Shown here one piece after another: positions 35,283-44,572 of a stretch of 64,000 bases of DNA (the first letter of the stretch is position 1; the number at the start of each line of letters is the position of its first letter). Made by a program: the position numbers and the translations under genes. Origin of the DNA: Actinomycetes bacterium (GTDB lineage Bacteria; Actinomycetota; Acidimicrobiia; Acidimicrobiales; Ilumatobacteraceae); contig JANYKS010000020.1 in NCBI GenBank assembly GCA_025358125.1, positions 1-64,000 of the forward strand. Direction: 5' to 3'. The notes under the pieces are model-generated. The model had not been told where the DNA came from, made no database searches, and saw only the letters and a program-made list of their open reading frames with translations.

Positions 35283-38200
35283 TCAGCGGGCGGACCGGGG
35301 CGAACCCCGGCTCGCCTGATCAGTCAGCACCTCGTCGAGCACGCTCAGGAACTCGTCGCAGTTGTCGCCGGAGAACACGATCGGGGGCTTGATCTTGAGC
35401 ACATTGTTGTGGGGGCCCTCGGTGCTGAGCAGGATCCGACGGGCCTTCATCGCTTCCACGATCCGGGTCAGCTCGTCGTCGGCCGGTTCGAGTGTCTCCC
35501 GGTCGCGCACCATCTCGACGCCGAGGAAGAGGCCATGGCCACGCACATCGCCGATGATCTGATGGCGGTCGGCGAGAGCGCCCAGGCCGCGCCTCATCCG
35601 CTCGCCGACGACGGCAGCGTTGTGCATCAGCCGTTCGTCACGGATCACGTCGAGCACGGCGAGACCGATCGCGGCCGACACCGGATTGCCGCCGAACGTG
35701 CTGAAGTACTCCATCCCGTTCGCGAACGCGGTCGCGATCTCCGGGCGCGTCACGACCGCCGCCATCGGATGGCCGTTGCCGATCGGTTTGCCCATCGTCA
35801 CGATGTCGGGCACGACTCCCTGCGTCTCGAATGCCCACATGTGCGACCCGACCCGACCGAAGCCGAGCTGTACCTCGTCGGCAACGCAGACGCCGCCCGC
35901 CGCCCGGACGTGCTCGTAGGCGCTGGTGAGATAGCCGTCGGGGAGTGCCAGCATGCCACCGGTGCCGAGGATGCCCTCGCTGAAGAACGCTGCCGGCCGC
36001 CGTTCCCGCTCGGCCAACTCGGCGATCCGATCAGCGACGCTGCGCGCGTAACCGACTCCTGCGTCCGCATCGGAGTAGCGAAGACGGCCGCGGTAGAGGT
36101 CGGGCATTTCGGCCACCCTGACATGATCCGGTCGACCCGTGCCGCCGGGACCGGCGAACTTGTACGGGCTGACATCGATCAGCGAGGTGAGGTTGCCGTG
36201 ATAGACGTGATCGACGGTGATGACGTCGTTGTTGGCGGTGTACGCCCTCGCGAGGCGCAGCGCAAGATCGTTGGCCTCGCTGCCGGAGTTGACCATGAAG
36301 ACCACGCTGAGTCCGTCCGGCAGGGTGTCGGTGAGGCGGCGCGCATATTCGACGAGGTTGTCGTGGAGATACCGCGAGTTCGTGTTCAGTTTCGCCATCT
36401 GGCGCTGGCCGGCGGCAACGACCCGCGGATGACAGTGGCCGACGTGGCAGACGTTGTTGACCATGTCGAGGTGGCGCCGACCGCATTCGTCGATCAGGTG
36501 CGCGCCCTCGCCGCGCACGATCTTGAGCGGTTCGTCGTAGGCCAGGCTGAGCGAGAGGCCGAGCAGGCGGCGGCGCTCGCGGCGCAGCCACTCCGGGTCG
36601 CGGGCGACGACGACGCTGCAGTCGACCGGTAGTCCGAGGATCAGGTTCGGGTTCGGGAACACGCTCGACCACACGTCCCATTGGCTGCGCGCGACGACAC
36701 CGACGACCTCGTCTGCGGTCCAACCGCACAGGTCGGTCATCACCTGGAAGTGGAGGTGCGGTGGCCAGTCGCCGTTCTCGTCGCGGCGACCCAATCGTGC
36801 GACGGCGTCGCCGGAGCGCACACGCTGGCCGATGGCGAGCCCCTCGAGGCTGGCCGAGGAGAGATGGCCGTACAACGTCCAGAACGGCGTGCCGTCGTCG
36901 GTGCTGTGCTCGAGCAACAGGATCCCGCCGAAGCCGAGCGGGACGAGATCGCAGCCGATCTCGGCGACGGTGCCATCGAGCGGGGCGACCACCTCGTCGC
37001 CGGCGGGCGCGAACAGGTCGATGCCGACGTGAATGGTGCGGCGCTCGGTCGGATCAGCCGTCTCGAACTCCTTGCTGCGATAGACCGACCGGTCCTCTCC
37101 GTAGCGGCCGACCGGCACCCCATGGGCGAGCGCGGCTTCGTCGTACAGCGCGACGAGGTCGCCCGGGTCGCCCGGGTCGTCACCGTCTCCGTCGCCGGTC
37201 GCCGTGTCGTTCGCCGTGTCAGCGGTGAGATCGAGCACGTTGAGATTCGCCCGAGCGAGATCGCGGCGCAACACTGCGTGAAAGGTGTGCCCGTTGCGCT
37301 CCAGAAAGCGCTCGACACGAGGTCGCGACGGCACCGCCTCGAATCGGCATGCAGCCCGCAGGCGCATCACCGCGATCGCCCGATTCTCTCCGAGCAGGCG
37401 CTGTAGCCGCTCCCATACGTCGTTCTGGCTGATCAACAGATAGGCGTTGGTGGGGCTCTGGCGGATCTGCTTGGCGGCCATGCAGATGCTCACGGCGTAG
37501 CGGGTGAGGATCAGGTCGTGCAGGACTTCGGTCTCGATCTCGGTCAGCGGATGCTCGTCGTGATACGCAGCCACCAGCGGCACCACGGCTCCGACCGGAT
37601 CGGGCGCGCCAATCATCGCGTACGCGCATGCGATCGCAATCTCGTTGATCCGCCACGATTCGACGATGTCGCCGAAGTCGATCAGGCCGCTGACCGAGCC
37701 ATCGTCGGCAAGCAACACGTTGTAATCGTTGGCGTCGTTGTGAATGACCTGCCGCGGTTGGTCCGTCATTTGCGGCGCGACCTCGGCTGCGAAGTGATGG
37801 AGCACGGATTCCACGGCCGCCCGCTTGTTGGCGTCATCGATCAGGTCGGCGTGGCGCAGATGGTCTGCGGCGAGGGCGAGGTCCCACAGATGGGGCCGCC
37901 GCGCGGCGCGGTGATCGAAACCGACCAGTTCGCGATCGAGTCGGCCGAGGAGCCGGCCGAGCGTCGTGCTCGACACTGCCCGCTCAGCGCTGTTCGGTGA
38001 GATCGCCGCTGCCCACACCTGACCGTCGAGCCATGTCGTCAGCCGCATCCGGTGCACGAGGGTGTCCGGGGTGACCGCGACGGGCAGGGTCTCGCCGCTG
38101 AGATTGGGGATCAGCCGTTGAACCCCGAGCCGCCCAGCCGACGGCTCCAGGTAGTGCAGTACGCTCGCCTGCAGATCGATCTCGTCAGGGTCGCTGTCCG

Positions 38201-38399
38201 CGGCGTGGATCTTGAGCAGCGATCGCCGGCCATTGCGCTCGGTGACGACGAAGTTCGCGTCGCGTTCGCCCGGTAGCCGCTCGACCAGGCCGTCGAGGCC
38301 CCAATGCTCGGCGAGCATTGCGGTGGCGAAGCCGGCGATCGCGCGGACGCTCCGAGAGTCGCCCGGTTTGGCCCCAGCGGTATCGACGTTCGGTTGCAT
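35283..38399 (-). CDS. Trifunctional fusion: APH-type kinase, M23 peptidase, class III aminotransferase-like enzyme
   Basis: 1038 aa. Residues 1-370 are a choline/aminoglycoside-type kinase ([11 protein letters not shown] near 221, LIDFGDIV). About 400-600 is an M23 LytM-like domain with apparently complete zinc motifs (HVGIDLFAP near 455, LYGHLSS, HLHFQV near 547). About 605-1038 is a PLP enzyme of class III ([41 protein letters not shown] with the PLP Lys near 870). Fused kinase and class III lyase domains are known for phospho-hydroxylysine and phosphoethanolamine phospholyases; the intervening M23 domain is the odd part. Likely substrates are amino alcohols, perhaps wall-derived. Confidence 0.93.
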   Translation of the reverse strand: MQPNVDTAGAKPGDSRSVRAIAGFATAMLAEHWGLDGLVERLPGERDANFVVTERNGRRSLLKIHAADSDPDEIDLQASVLHYLEPSAGRLGVQRLIPNLSGETLPVAVTPDTLVHRMRLTTWLDGQVWAAAISPNSAERAVSSTTLGRLLGRLDRELVGFDHRAARRPHLWDLALAADHLRHADLIDDANKRAAVESVLHHFAAEVAPQMTDQPRQVIHNDANDYNVLLADDGSVSGLIDFGDIVESWRINEIAIACAYAMIGAPDPVGAVVPLVAAYHDEHPLTEIETEVLHDLILTRYAVSICMAAKQIRQSPTNAYLLISQNDVWERLQRLLGENRAIAVMRLRAACRFEAVPSRPRVERFLERNGHTFHAVLRRDLARANLNVLDLTADTANDTATGDGDGDDPGDPGDLVALYDEAALAHGVPVGRYGEDRSVYRSKEFETADPTERRTIHVGIDLFAPAGDEVVAPLDGTVAEIGCDLVPLGFGGILLLEHSTDDGTPFWTLYGHLSSASLEGLAIGQRVRSGDAVARLGRRDENGDWPPHLHFQVMTDLCGWTADEVVGVVARSQWDVWSSVFPNPNLILGLPVDCSVVVARDPEWLRRERRRLLGLSLSLAYDEPLKIVRGEGAHLIDECGRRHLDMVNNVCHVGHCHPRVVAAGQRQMAKLNTNSRYLHDNLVEYARRLTDTLPDGLSVVFMVNSGSEANDLALRLARAYTANNDVITVDHVYHGNLTSLIDVSPYKFAGPGGTGRPDHVRVAEMPDLYRGRLRYSDADAGVGYARSVADRIAELAERERRPAAFFSEGILGTGGMLALPDGYLTSAYEHVRAAGGVCVADEVQLGFGRVGSHMWAFETQGVVPDIVTMGKPIGNGHPMAAVVTRPEIATAFANGMEYFSTFGGNPVSAAIGLAVLDVIRDERLMHNAAVVGERMRRGLGALADRHQIIGDVRGHGLFLGVEMVRDRETLEPADDELTRIVEAMKARRILLSTEGPHNNVLKIKPPIVFSGDNCDEFLSVLDEVLTDQASRGSPRSAR

Positions 38400-38576
38400 C
38401 AGGATCGAAATTCTGCCATAGCGTCATCGCAGAGACACCCGTGGCCAACACACTGCTTGGCGCCGATCTCGAACTCGCCGCGGTACCCCATCACATGATC
38501 GGCGACTGCGTCTCCCCACGTCGCGCGAGCCTCGCGATCCACGAAGGTCGCTCCCTGGCCCAGACGTTGTGACCAC

Positions 38577-38894
38577 CTACCGATTCAGGTCGACGACCTC
38601 GAACGAGAACAACTCGGCGTGTGATGAGACGGGCCGAGCGTCAGCGGAACCGCCGCCGGCCTTGGCGTGCTCGCTCGAGAACGCCTGGCTGCTCACCCAA
38701 TTGTCGAACGATGCCTCGTCGGCCCATCGCGTCACGACGAAGTAGCGGTTCGAGCCATCAGTCGGGCGGAGCAGCTCGAAGCCCTCGAAACCTGGCATCT
38801 TGTCGACCTCTGCTGACCGGGCCGCGAAGCGCTTCTCCAACTCGGGACCGGCGGCTTCTGGCACGGTGATGGCGTTGATCCTGATGATCGTCAT
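38577..38894 (-). CDS. Antibiotic biosynthesis monooxygenase (ABM) family protein
   Basis: 105 aa. Dimeric ferredoxin-like fold: IIRINAITVPEAAGPELEKRFAAR, then MPGFEGFELLRPTDGSNRYFVVTRWADEASFDNWVSSQAF. The closest recognisable group is the HmoA/MhuD-like heme-degrading monooxygenases, but heme ligands cannot be assigned by eye. ATG 38894. Confidence 0.85.
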   Translation of the reverse strand: MTIIRINAITVPEAAGPELEKRFAARSAEVDKMPGFEGFELLRPTDGSNRYFVVTRWADEASFDNWVSSQAFSSEHAKAGGGSADARPVSSHAELFSFEVVDLNR

Positions 38895-38983
38895 ACGGCC
38901 ACGATAACGGGCGGCCCCGGTCGTCACATGATGGCTGTCACACCCATCTGCGACTCTGTGAACCGTGCTCAGCAGATCGCCGC

Positions 38984-38989
38984 TACAAT
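38984..38989 (+). promoter_or_regulatory. Possible -10 element of the rpsF operon
   Basis: TACAAT lies 83 bp upstream of rpsF, in the only spacer before the rpsF-ssb-rpsR-rplI genes. No good -35 hexamer is seen at the expected distance. The leader between it and rpsF is GC-rich and could fold. Confidence 0.35.
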
Positions 38990-39071
38990 CACCCGGTCAC
39001 ATTCACCCTGCCCCATTGCGGGGCCCCGCACGCTCAAGGCGCGTTCGGGTCCGAAGGGAGGTTCCACACGC

Positions 39072-39404
39072 ATGACGCGTGCTTACGAATTCATGATCAT
39101 CCTCGATGGTGATCTCGACGATACGGCCGCGCAGGCCTGGGTCAAATCGGTCTCCGACAGCGTCACCAAGGCTGGCGGCACGGTCCATGGCAAGCCCGAG
39201 TGGTGGGGCCGGCGTCAGTTCGCCTACCTGATCAACAAGAAGGCATACGGCTACTACGCCGTGTTCAATCTCTTGGCACCCGGTGGGGCCCTTGACGAGC
39301 TCGAGCGTCAGCTCCGTCTCGCGGACGAAGTCGTCCGCCACAAGCTCCTCCGCCTTCCAGATGCCGAGGCCGAGCGCCGCGGCATGGTTGGCACCGCGGC
39401 CTGA
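39072..39404 (+). CDS. rpsF: 30S ribosomal protein S6
   Basis: 110 aa: RAYEFMIILDGDLDD, GGTVHGKPEWWGRRQFAYLINKKAYGYYAVFNLLA and EVVRHKLLRLPDAEAERR are the S6 fold. The ATG at 39072 follows AAGGGAGG with 9-nt spacing. First gene of rpsF-ssb-rpsR-rplI, the order in actinobacteria. Confidence 0.97.
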   Translation: MTRAYEFMIILDGDLDDTAAQAWVKSVSDSVTKAGGTVHGKPEWWGRRQFAYLINKKAYGYYAVFNLLAPGGALDELERQLRLADEVVRHKLLRLPDAEAERRGMVGTAA

Positions 39405-39435
39405 TCAGGCCGCCGCACCCGATTGGGGAAACAAC

Positions 39436-39927
39436 ATGGCAGATAGCAACGTCACCATCACCGGCACCTTGACCCGCGATCCCGAACTGCGCTTCACGCA
39501 GGGCGGGCGAGGAGTCGCGACCCTCGGTGTCGCCGTGAACTACCGCTTCCAGAGGAACAACGAGTGGGTCGAGGAAGCATCCTTCTTCAACGTCACCGCA
39601 TGGAGCAGCCTCGGTGAGAACGCTGCGGCGTCGCTCACCAAGGGCATGCGGGTCGTCGTGACCGGCCGGCTTCAACAGCGGTCCTACGAAACCCAGCAGG
39701 GCGAAAAGCGCAGTGTCGTCGAGATCATTGCCGACGAGATCGGCCCGAGCCTGCGTTGGGCCACTGCCCAGGTCGAGCGCACCACGCGCTCCGACGCGAC
39801 AGGCGGCGGTTCCCAAGGTGGCGGTTCCCAAGGTGGTGGCAACCCAAGTGGCGGCCAGCCCAACGGTGGTCAGCCCAGCAGTAGCCGTGCCCCTGATCCT
39901 GTCTACGGCGACGAAGAACCATTCTGA
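39436..39927 (+). CDS. ssb: Single-stranded DNA-binding protein
   Basis: 163 aa. OB-fold at 1-110 (NVTITGTLTRDPELRFTQGGRGVATLGVAVN, FFNVTAWSSLGENAAASLTKGMRVVVTGRL). The linker is Gly/Gln/Asn-rich with a GGGSQGGGSQ repeat, and the acidic tip is DPVYGDEEPF, the partner-binding tail. ATG 39436. Lies between rpsF and rpsR. Confidence 0.97.
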   Translation: MADSNVTITGTLTRDPELRFTQGGRGVATLGVAVNYRFQRNNEWVEEASFFNVTAWSSLGENAAASLTKGMRVVVTGRLQQRSYETQQGEKRSVVEIIADEIGPSLRWATAQVERTTRSDATGGGSQGGGSQGGGNPSGGQPNGGQPSSSRAPDPVYGDEEPF

Positions 39928-39963
39928 GTTTCAGCGAAATATCGAACAGAAAAGTCTGATGAG

Positions 39964-40368
39964 ATGACCAGTAAGAAGAACAAGGCGCGAGCGCCAAAAG
40001 AGACCAACCCCAAGAAGTTCAAGAAGAAGACCAGCGTCCTCGTCACCGACAAGATCGACTACGTCGACTACAAGGACGTCAATCTCCTGACCCGCTTCGT
40101 GAGCGATCGTTCCAAGATCCGCAACCGACGCGTCACCGGCAACACGGTACAGCAGCAGCGTGACATCGCAAACGCGATCAAGAACTCGCGGGAAATGGCG
40201 TTGCTGGCGTACACCAAGCGGGTGTCGACCACTCGGCCCGGGCGGCCGCCACGCGATGGCGAGCGCGGACCACGCCGCGACGCTGCCCCGGCAGCCGATG
40301 CCGTGACCGATGAAGTCGACACCGATGGCATCGACGCCGTTACGGACACCGAAGGGACGGAGGCCTGA
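39964..40368 (+). CDS. rpsR: 30S ribosomal protein S18 with C-terminal extension
   Basis: 134 aa, about 45 longer than usual. The S18 core (about 25-90) reads [47 protein letters not shown]. No zinc cysteines, so this is the C-minus form. The C-terminal 45 residues are first basic then strongly acidic ([23 protein letters not shown]). Its last base overlaps the first base of rplI (TGATG). Confidence 0.95.
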   Translation: MTSKKNKARAPKETNPKKFKKKTSVLVTDKIDYVDYKDVNLLTRFVSDRSKIRNRRVTGNTVQQQRDIANAIKNSREMALLAYTKRVSTTRPGRPPRDGERGPRRDAAPAADAVTDEVDTDGIDAVTDTEGTEA

Positions 40369-40814
40369 TGAGGGTCATTCTTCGTGCCGATCACAAAGTG
40401 CTCGGCAAGCGCGGGGACATCGTCGACGTGGCTGATGGTCACGCTCGCAACTTTCTGTTGCCGCACGGCCTCGCGCTCGTGGCATCCGACGGAGCGGTCA
40501 ATCAGGCCGGCGCGATGCGTCGTGCTCGCGACCTGCGTGATGCCGCAGATCGAGAGAGCGGCCAGACCATTGCCAAAGTTCTCGTCGCCAAGGTGATCAC
40601 CATCATTGCAAAGGCCGGCGTTGGCGACCGTCTCTACGGTTCCGTCACCGCATCCGATGTCGCTGCCGCGGTGAAGGCTCAGGCCAACATCGAGCTCGAC
40701 CGTCGTAAGCTCATCATGCCCGAGGCGATCAAAACCCTCGGCGAATACAGCGTGACGGCCAAGCTGCACAGCGATGTCGAATTCCCGTTCACGATCGAGG
40801 TCGTGAAGGCCTGA
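40368..40814 (+). CDS. rplI: 50S ribosomal protein L9
   Basis: 148 aa. The N-terminal domain [36 protein letters not shown] is the L9 signature; a long connecting helix and a C-terminal domain (LYGSVTASDVAAAV, FPFTIEVV) follow. Last gene of the ribosomal/ssb group; a strong hairpin lies 30 bp downstream. Confidence 0.97.
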   Translation: MRVILRADHKVLGKRGDIVDVADGHARNFLLPHGLALVASDGAVNQAGAMRRARDLRDAADRESGQTIAKVLVAKVITIIAKAGVGDRLYGSVTASDVAAAVKAQANIELDRRKLIMPEAIKTLGEYSVTAKLHSDVEFPFTIEVVKA

Positions 40815-40844
40815 CCTTGTCTCGGGTTGACGCCCGCGAATGTT

Positions 40845-40881
40845 CGACAGTGCCCCGTCGGCGCCCGGCGGGGCACTGTCG
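40845..40881 (+). terminator. Strong hairpin after rplI
   Basis: A perfect 13-bp stem (cgacagtgccccg/cggggcactgtcg) with an 11-nt loop starts 31 bp after the rplI stop. No T-run follows. The stability and site fit an intrinsic, U-poor terminator between the rpsF operon and dnaB. Confidence 0.7.
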
Positions 40882-40953
40882 CGTCAGCAACGTGGATCAG
40901 ATCACTCTGTCACAAGCCTCTGTCAGAGTGAGTTGCCGGTCGCAAGCAGTCCC

Positions 40954-40962
40954 TTGTCCACA
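40954..40962 (+). promoter_or_regulatory. Perfect DnaA box upstream of dnaB
   Basis: TTGTCCACA matches the actinobacterial DnaA box at all nine positions and lies about 90 bp before the dnaB start. A TGCCCACAG half-match follows directly. It may let DnaA regulate dnaB, or may be chance; the rest of the 234-bp spacer holds only the rplI hairpin and short direct repeats (cacaggaac). Confidence 0.6.
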
Positions 40963-41048
40963 GCTGCCCACAGTCACCTCACAGGAACAGCACAGGAACA
41001 TCACAGCGTTGTTCCTCTAGCGATGCACAGGCACGGTGCGGAAAGGTT

Positions 41049-43334
41049 GTGGAAGTGTCTTTTTCTGAAAACTCGCGCGACCGTCCCCGCCCAACTCGCC
41101 GTGGCGAGGGTCGGGTCCCACCCCACAACCTCAGTGCAGAAGAGTCCGTGCTCGGCGCGCTCTTGCTGTCGCGTGATGCCGTCGGCACCGTCGCTGAGAT
41201 GGGCTTGTCGGTCCACGACTTCTACAAGCCCGCGCACCAGCACGTCTACGACGCGATCCGCGGCCTGAATGGGTCCGGTGAACCGGTCGACGCGGTCACC
41301 GTCGCCGACGTGTTGCGCCGTGCCGGGCTGCTCGACGAGATCGGTGGCGCCGAGTTGCTGTTGGAACTACAGAATGCGACTCCGGCGATCTCGAACGTGT
41401 CGCGCTACAGCAAGATCGTGCAGGACACTGCGGTGCTGCGCCGGTTGATCGGTGTGGCGGCCGAGATCGCGGAGATTGCCTACAACGAGCCCGACGATGT
41501 CGCCAAGGCGCTCGACGAAGCCGAGACCAAGGTGTTCGAGATTGCCGAGGACCGGGTTACCGATTCGGTGCAGCCGCTCGGAGATCTGATGCCACTCGCG
41601 ATGGACAAGCTGCAGGAGACCTTCGAGCGTGGCAACACCATCACCGGTCTGGCCACCGGCTACAACGATCTCGATGATCTCCTGTCAGGCCTCCAGCCGA
41701 GCACACTCAACATCGTCGGGGCGAGGCCCGCGATGGGCAAATGCGTCGCATGGGACACGCCGATGGTCGATCCGTCGACGGGCGCCGTGCGCACAGCTCA
41801 GGATTGGTACCGGATCGGCGCAGCCGGCGGGTCGGTCGATTGCGTCACCCTCGACGAGAAGGCGCAGATGGCGTCGACTCCTTTCGCCGCCTTCTACGAC
41901 GATGGTCCCAAGCCCCTGTTCCGAGTTGTCACGCGCTCGGGCAGGACCATTCGCCTCACTGCGGTCCACCCGTTGCTGACCGGCAACGGTTGGAAGGCAC
42001 TGGAGGACATCACGGTCGGCACGCTCATCGCGGTGCCAGCGGAGATGCCGATCTTCGGTACCGACGTCTTGTCCGACGACGAGATCGACGAGACCGTACT
42101 GCGGGCCGAGGAGCTCGGCGGGGTGCAGTCGGAGATCTTCACGCTGAACGAGGCCGGGATCATCCGCTTCCTGGCGTGCCTCGGAGCCGTCGACGGTTCC
42201 TATGTCACCACGTCCGAGCAACTCAGTGTCGATGTCGCTCATCTCCTCCTGCGGATCGGCATGCGGCCGTCCCGGGCGGAACGGGCAACACCCAAGGGTG
42301 TCGCGACCCGCGTGTTCGAGATCACCTCGATGCTCGGTGGGCACGACACGTTGCCGATCGAAGTCTGGGACGATGTCGTCAAGGAAAAGGGCGAGAGGAG
42401 TTGGGCCGAGATCAATCGCCTCGCCGGCCATTCGGCGGTACTGAACTGGCATCCGTACCGGCGCCCACCTCGGCGCGAAACCATCGCCGCATTGGCGGAA
42501 GCGCTCGACTCCGATGTGTTGCGCTGGTGGTCATCGCCGCAGGTCGCGTGGGATGAGATCATCGAGATCGAGGCGTGCGGCGTCGAGCCGGTCTATGACT
42601 TCAACGTGCCCGGCACCCACAACTTCGTCGCGTCCGACGTCTTCGTGCACAACACCGCATTCGGCCTCGGGCTCGCAGTGCACGCAGCGCAGGCCGCACG
42701 GGTTCCGGTGTTGGTTTTCTCGCTCGAGATGGGCCATGCCGAACTCACCCAGCGAATCCTCAGCAGCGAGGCCCGCGTCGATTCATCCAAGCTCCGCAAT
42801 GGCCGCCTCTCCGAGGCCGACTGGACCAAACTCGGCCGCGCCGTCGGCCGGCTCGAAGTACCGCTGTATCTCGACGACAATCCGCGCGTCACCGTGATGG
42901 AGATCCGGGCCAAGGCGCGCCGGATGAAATCGCGTGAAGGCCTCGGTCTGATCGTGATCGACTATCTCCAACTGATGAGCGGCAACAACACCGAGAACCG
43001 CCAGCTCGAGGTGAGTGAGATCAGTCGTGGGCTCAAGATCCTCGCCCGAGAACTGGCCGTGCCGATCGTCGCGCTCAGCCAGCTCAGCCGAAACCTGGAG
43101 AGCCGCGGCGACAAGCGACCGATGCTCGCCGATCTTCGCGAAAGCGGTTCTTTGGAGCAGGACGCCGATGTCGTGATGTTCCTGTACCGCGACGAGGTCT
43201 ACAACAACGAATCCCCCGACAAGGGCTCGGCCGAGGTCATCATCGCCAAGCACCGTTCCGGCCCGATCGGCATGAAGCGATTGGCCTTCCTCGGTGCCTA
43301 CACCCGCTTCGAGAACATGGCGCGCAACGTCTGA
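41049..43334 (+). CDS. dnaB: Replicative DNA helicase DnaB interrupted by an intein
   Basis: 761 aa precursor; 457 aa after splicing, a normal DnaB length. The N-terminal domain begins VPPHNLSAEESVLGALLLSRDAV. The RecA-like domain starts GLQPSTLNIVGARPAMGK, is broken by the intein, and resumes TAFGLGLAVHAAQAARVPVLVFSLEMG. Later motifs are IVIDYLQLMSG (Walker B) and ALSQLSRNLESRGDKRPMLADLRESGSLEQDAD. The Walker A lysine and threonine flank the splice site, so helicase activity needs splicing. The start is GTG 41049 or 41055; GAAAGG at 41041 suits the latter slightly better. Confidence 0.95.
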   Translation: MEVSFSENSRDRPRPTRRGEGRVPPHNLSAEESVLGALLLSRDAVGTVAEMGLSVHDFYKPAHQHVYDAIRGLNGSGEPVDAVTVADVLRRAGLLDEIGGAELLLELQNATPAISNVSRYSKIVQDTAVLRRLIGVAAEIAEIAYNEPDDVAKALDEAETKVFEIAEDRVTDSVQPLGDLMPLAMDKLQETFERGNTITGLATGYNDLDDLLSGLQPSTLNIVGARPAMGKCVAWDTPMVDPSTGAVRTAQDWYRIGAAGGSVDCVTLDEKAQMASTPFAAFYDDGPKPLFRVVTRSGRTIRLTAVHPLLTGNGWKALEDITVGTLIAVPAEMPIFGTDVLSDDEIDETVLRAEELGGVQSEIFTLNEAGIIRFLACLGAVDGSYVTTSEQLSVDVAHLLLRIGMRPSRAERATPKGVATRVFEITSMLGGHDTLPIEVWDDVVKEKGERSWAEINRLAGHSAVLNWHPYRRPPRRETIAALAEALDSDVLRWWSSPQVAWDEIIEIEACGVEPVYDFNVPGTHNFVASDVFVHNTAFGLGLAVHAAQAARVPVLVFSLEMGHAELTQRILSSEARVDSSKLRNGRLSEADWTKLGRAVGRLEVPLYLDDNPRVTVMEIRAKARRMKSREGLGLIVIDYLQLMSGNNTENRQLEVSEISRGLKILARELAVPIVALSQLSRNLESRGDKRPMLADLRESGSLEQDADVVMFLYRDEVYNNESPDKGSAEVIIAKHRSGPIGMKRLAFLGAYTRFENMARNV
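41742..42653 (+). mobile_element. DnaB intein (304 aa) with degenerate LAGLIDADG endonuclease
   Basis: Begins at Cys232 (CVAWDTPMVDPSTG, block A) directly after GARPAMGK and ends ...HNFVASDVFVHN at Asn535, with Thr as +1 residue. Block B is RTIRLTAVHPLLTGNGWKALEDI (T-x-x-HP), block F VYDFNVPGTHNFVASDVF, block G VHN. The centre contains RFLACLGAVDGSYV followed by SEQLSVDVAHLLLRIGM, recognisable as one DOD/LAGLIDADG endonuclease unit. A second clear motif is not seen, so the endonuclease is probably decayed. It uses Cys1, His-Asn and Thr+1, so protein splicing should be intact. Confidence 0.95.
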
Positions 43335-43432
43335 CACCTCTTCTGCCGACGGCGCGAGAGGATCGCTCGGTGCTGTTCACGAGAGAGGTGTTGGCGTCGA
43401 CTCGACCGGATTCGTGCGCCACCTATCATGGA

Positions 43433-44461
43433 GTGGTGTCAGCGGCGGGCGATCTTCAAGCAGTAGTCGACGATGTGGCAGGTCGGCTGGGCCTCTCGGT
43501 GCTGGTCGAGGACACCGAGTTTCAGGCGCTGAGTTGGAGCGTGCAGGTCGAGGTCGACGATGTCCGGCTGCAGACCATCTTGCGGCGGGGGGTGCATCCA
43601 GCTGCTGTCGCGATGGTGCACGATCTTGGGCTGGCGCAGGCGACCGAACCGGTCCGAACACCTGCGGTACCCGATGCCGGAATGCAAGCCCGGTGGTGTG
43701 CTCCGCTTCGCAAAGGTCGACGGCTGCTCGGCTTCATGTGGGTCCTGGATCCGAACGATGAGGTCGACGCATCGGGGTTCGCGCTGGTTCTTGCTGCCGC
43801 CGAGCGATCGTCGGCGCTGTTGGCCGAACGTCCTGCGGACGCGAACCCACGGCGCATCCTCGAACTCGTTCGGCGCCTGGAAAGTGGACGAGATCTCGAG
43901 TCGGCCCGCACCTTGGCGGCATTGGTGGGATTGCCCGATGACGTCTTGGTTGTCGCCGACGCGGCACCTCGGTCGGGTGGCTGGTCGCTGTCCGGTGGCC
44001 TCATCGCGTATCCGGCGCACGAGGATCATCGAAACGCCACCAGTGGCCGGCCTGTTCCACTCGCCGAGCTCGGGGAGGCAGCGCGCCGAGCGCGAATGAC
44101 GCTGCAGGCGATCGCTGCCGGCGCTGTGCTCCGCACCCCGTCGTGGGATGACCTGCGGACGTGGCGGTTCATCGTCGATGCGCCCGAAAGCCTCACTCCC
44201 GCCGATCTGCATGCCGGCGCGGATCTGCTTCGTGGCCTCAAGCGTCAGGATCTGCTGACGACGGCACGCATCTTTCTCGAGCTCGGCGCCGATGCTGCGG
44301 CAACGAGCAGCGCTCTTCATCTACACCGCACGACGCTGTACTACCGCCTCGACCGAATCGCAGCGTTGACCGGCACCGATCTGCGCAGCGATCCCTCGCG
44401 ACAGGATCTCGACTTGGCGCTGCGGCTGGCGGCTTTTCGCGCAGTCGCCTCGTCTGCATGA
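43433..44461 (+). CDS. PucR/CdaR-family transcriptional regulator
   Basis: 342 aa. The C-terminal PucR HTH_30 domain is clear: LLTTARIFLELGADAAATSSALHLHRTTLYYRLDRIAALTGTDLRSDPSRQDLDLALRLAAFR. The N-terminal part (about 20-130) resembles a GAF-like sensory domain. Such regulators often activate nearby purine, amino-acid or amine catabolic genes. It sits 111 bp upstream of, and parallel to, the oxidoreductase operon, so it is the likely regulator. Start at GTG 43433 or 43436. Confidence 0.88.
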   Translation: MVSAAGDLQAVVDDVAGRLGLSVLVEDTEFQALSWSVQVEVDDVRLQTILRRGVHPAAVAMVHDLGLAQATEPVRTPAVPDAGMQARWCAPLRKGRRLLGFMWVLDPNDEVDASGFALVLAAAERSSALLAERPADANPRRILELVRRLESGRDLESARTLAALVGLPDDVLVVADAAPRSGGWSLSGGLIAYPAHEDHRNATSGRPVPLAELGEAARRARMTLQAIAAGAVLRTPSWDDLRTWRFIVDAPESLTPADLHAGADLLRGLKRQDLLTTARIFLELGADAAATSSALHLHRTTLYYRLDRIAALTGTDLRSDPSRQDLDLALRLAAFRAVASSA

Positions 44462-44572
44462 ATTCGACCTTCCTTCTCCAGTCGAACAATTCGGCCCGAA
44501 AATTCGATTCGGCTCCGATGCGCTGAAATCGGTCTCGTTGTACCTTCGCATCAGGGGCCGAAAGGAGACGAC

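Noticed and set aside
35409-36632. Plus-strand frame of 407 codons inside the fusion gene
   Set aside because: Antisense shadow; His/Asp/Arg-rich with no recognisable fold.
38990-39071. S6/S18-binding leader structure before rpsF
   Set aside because: The leader can form GC hairpins, but I could not fit the conserved loop motif with confidence.
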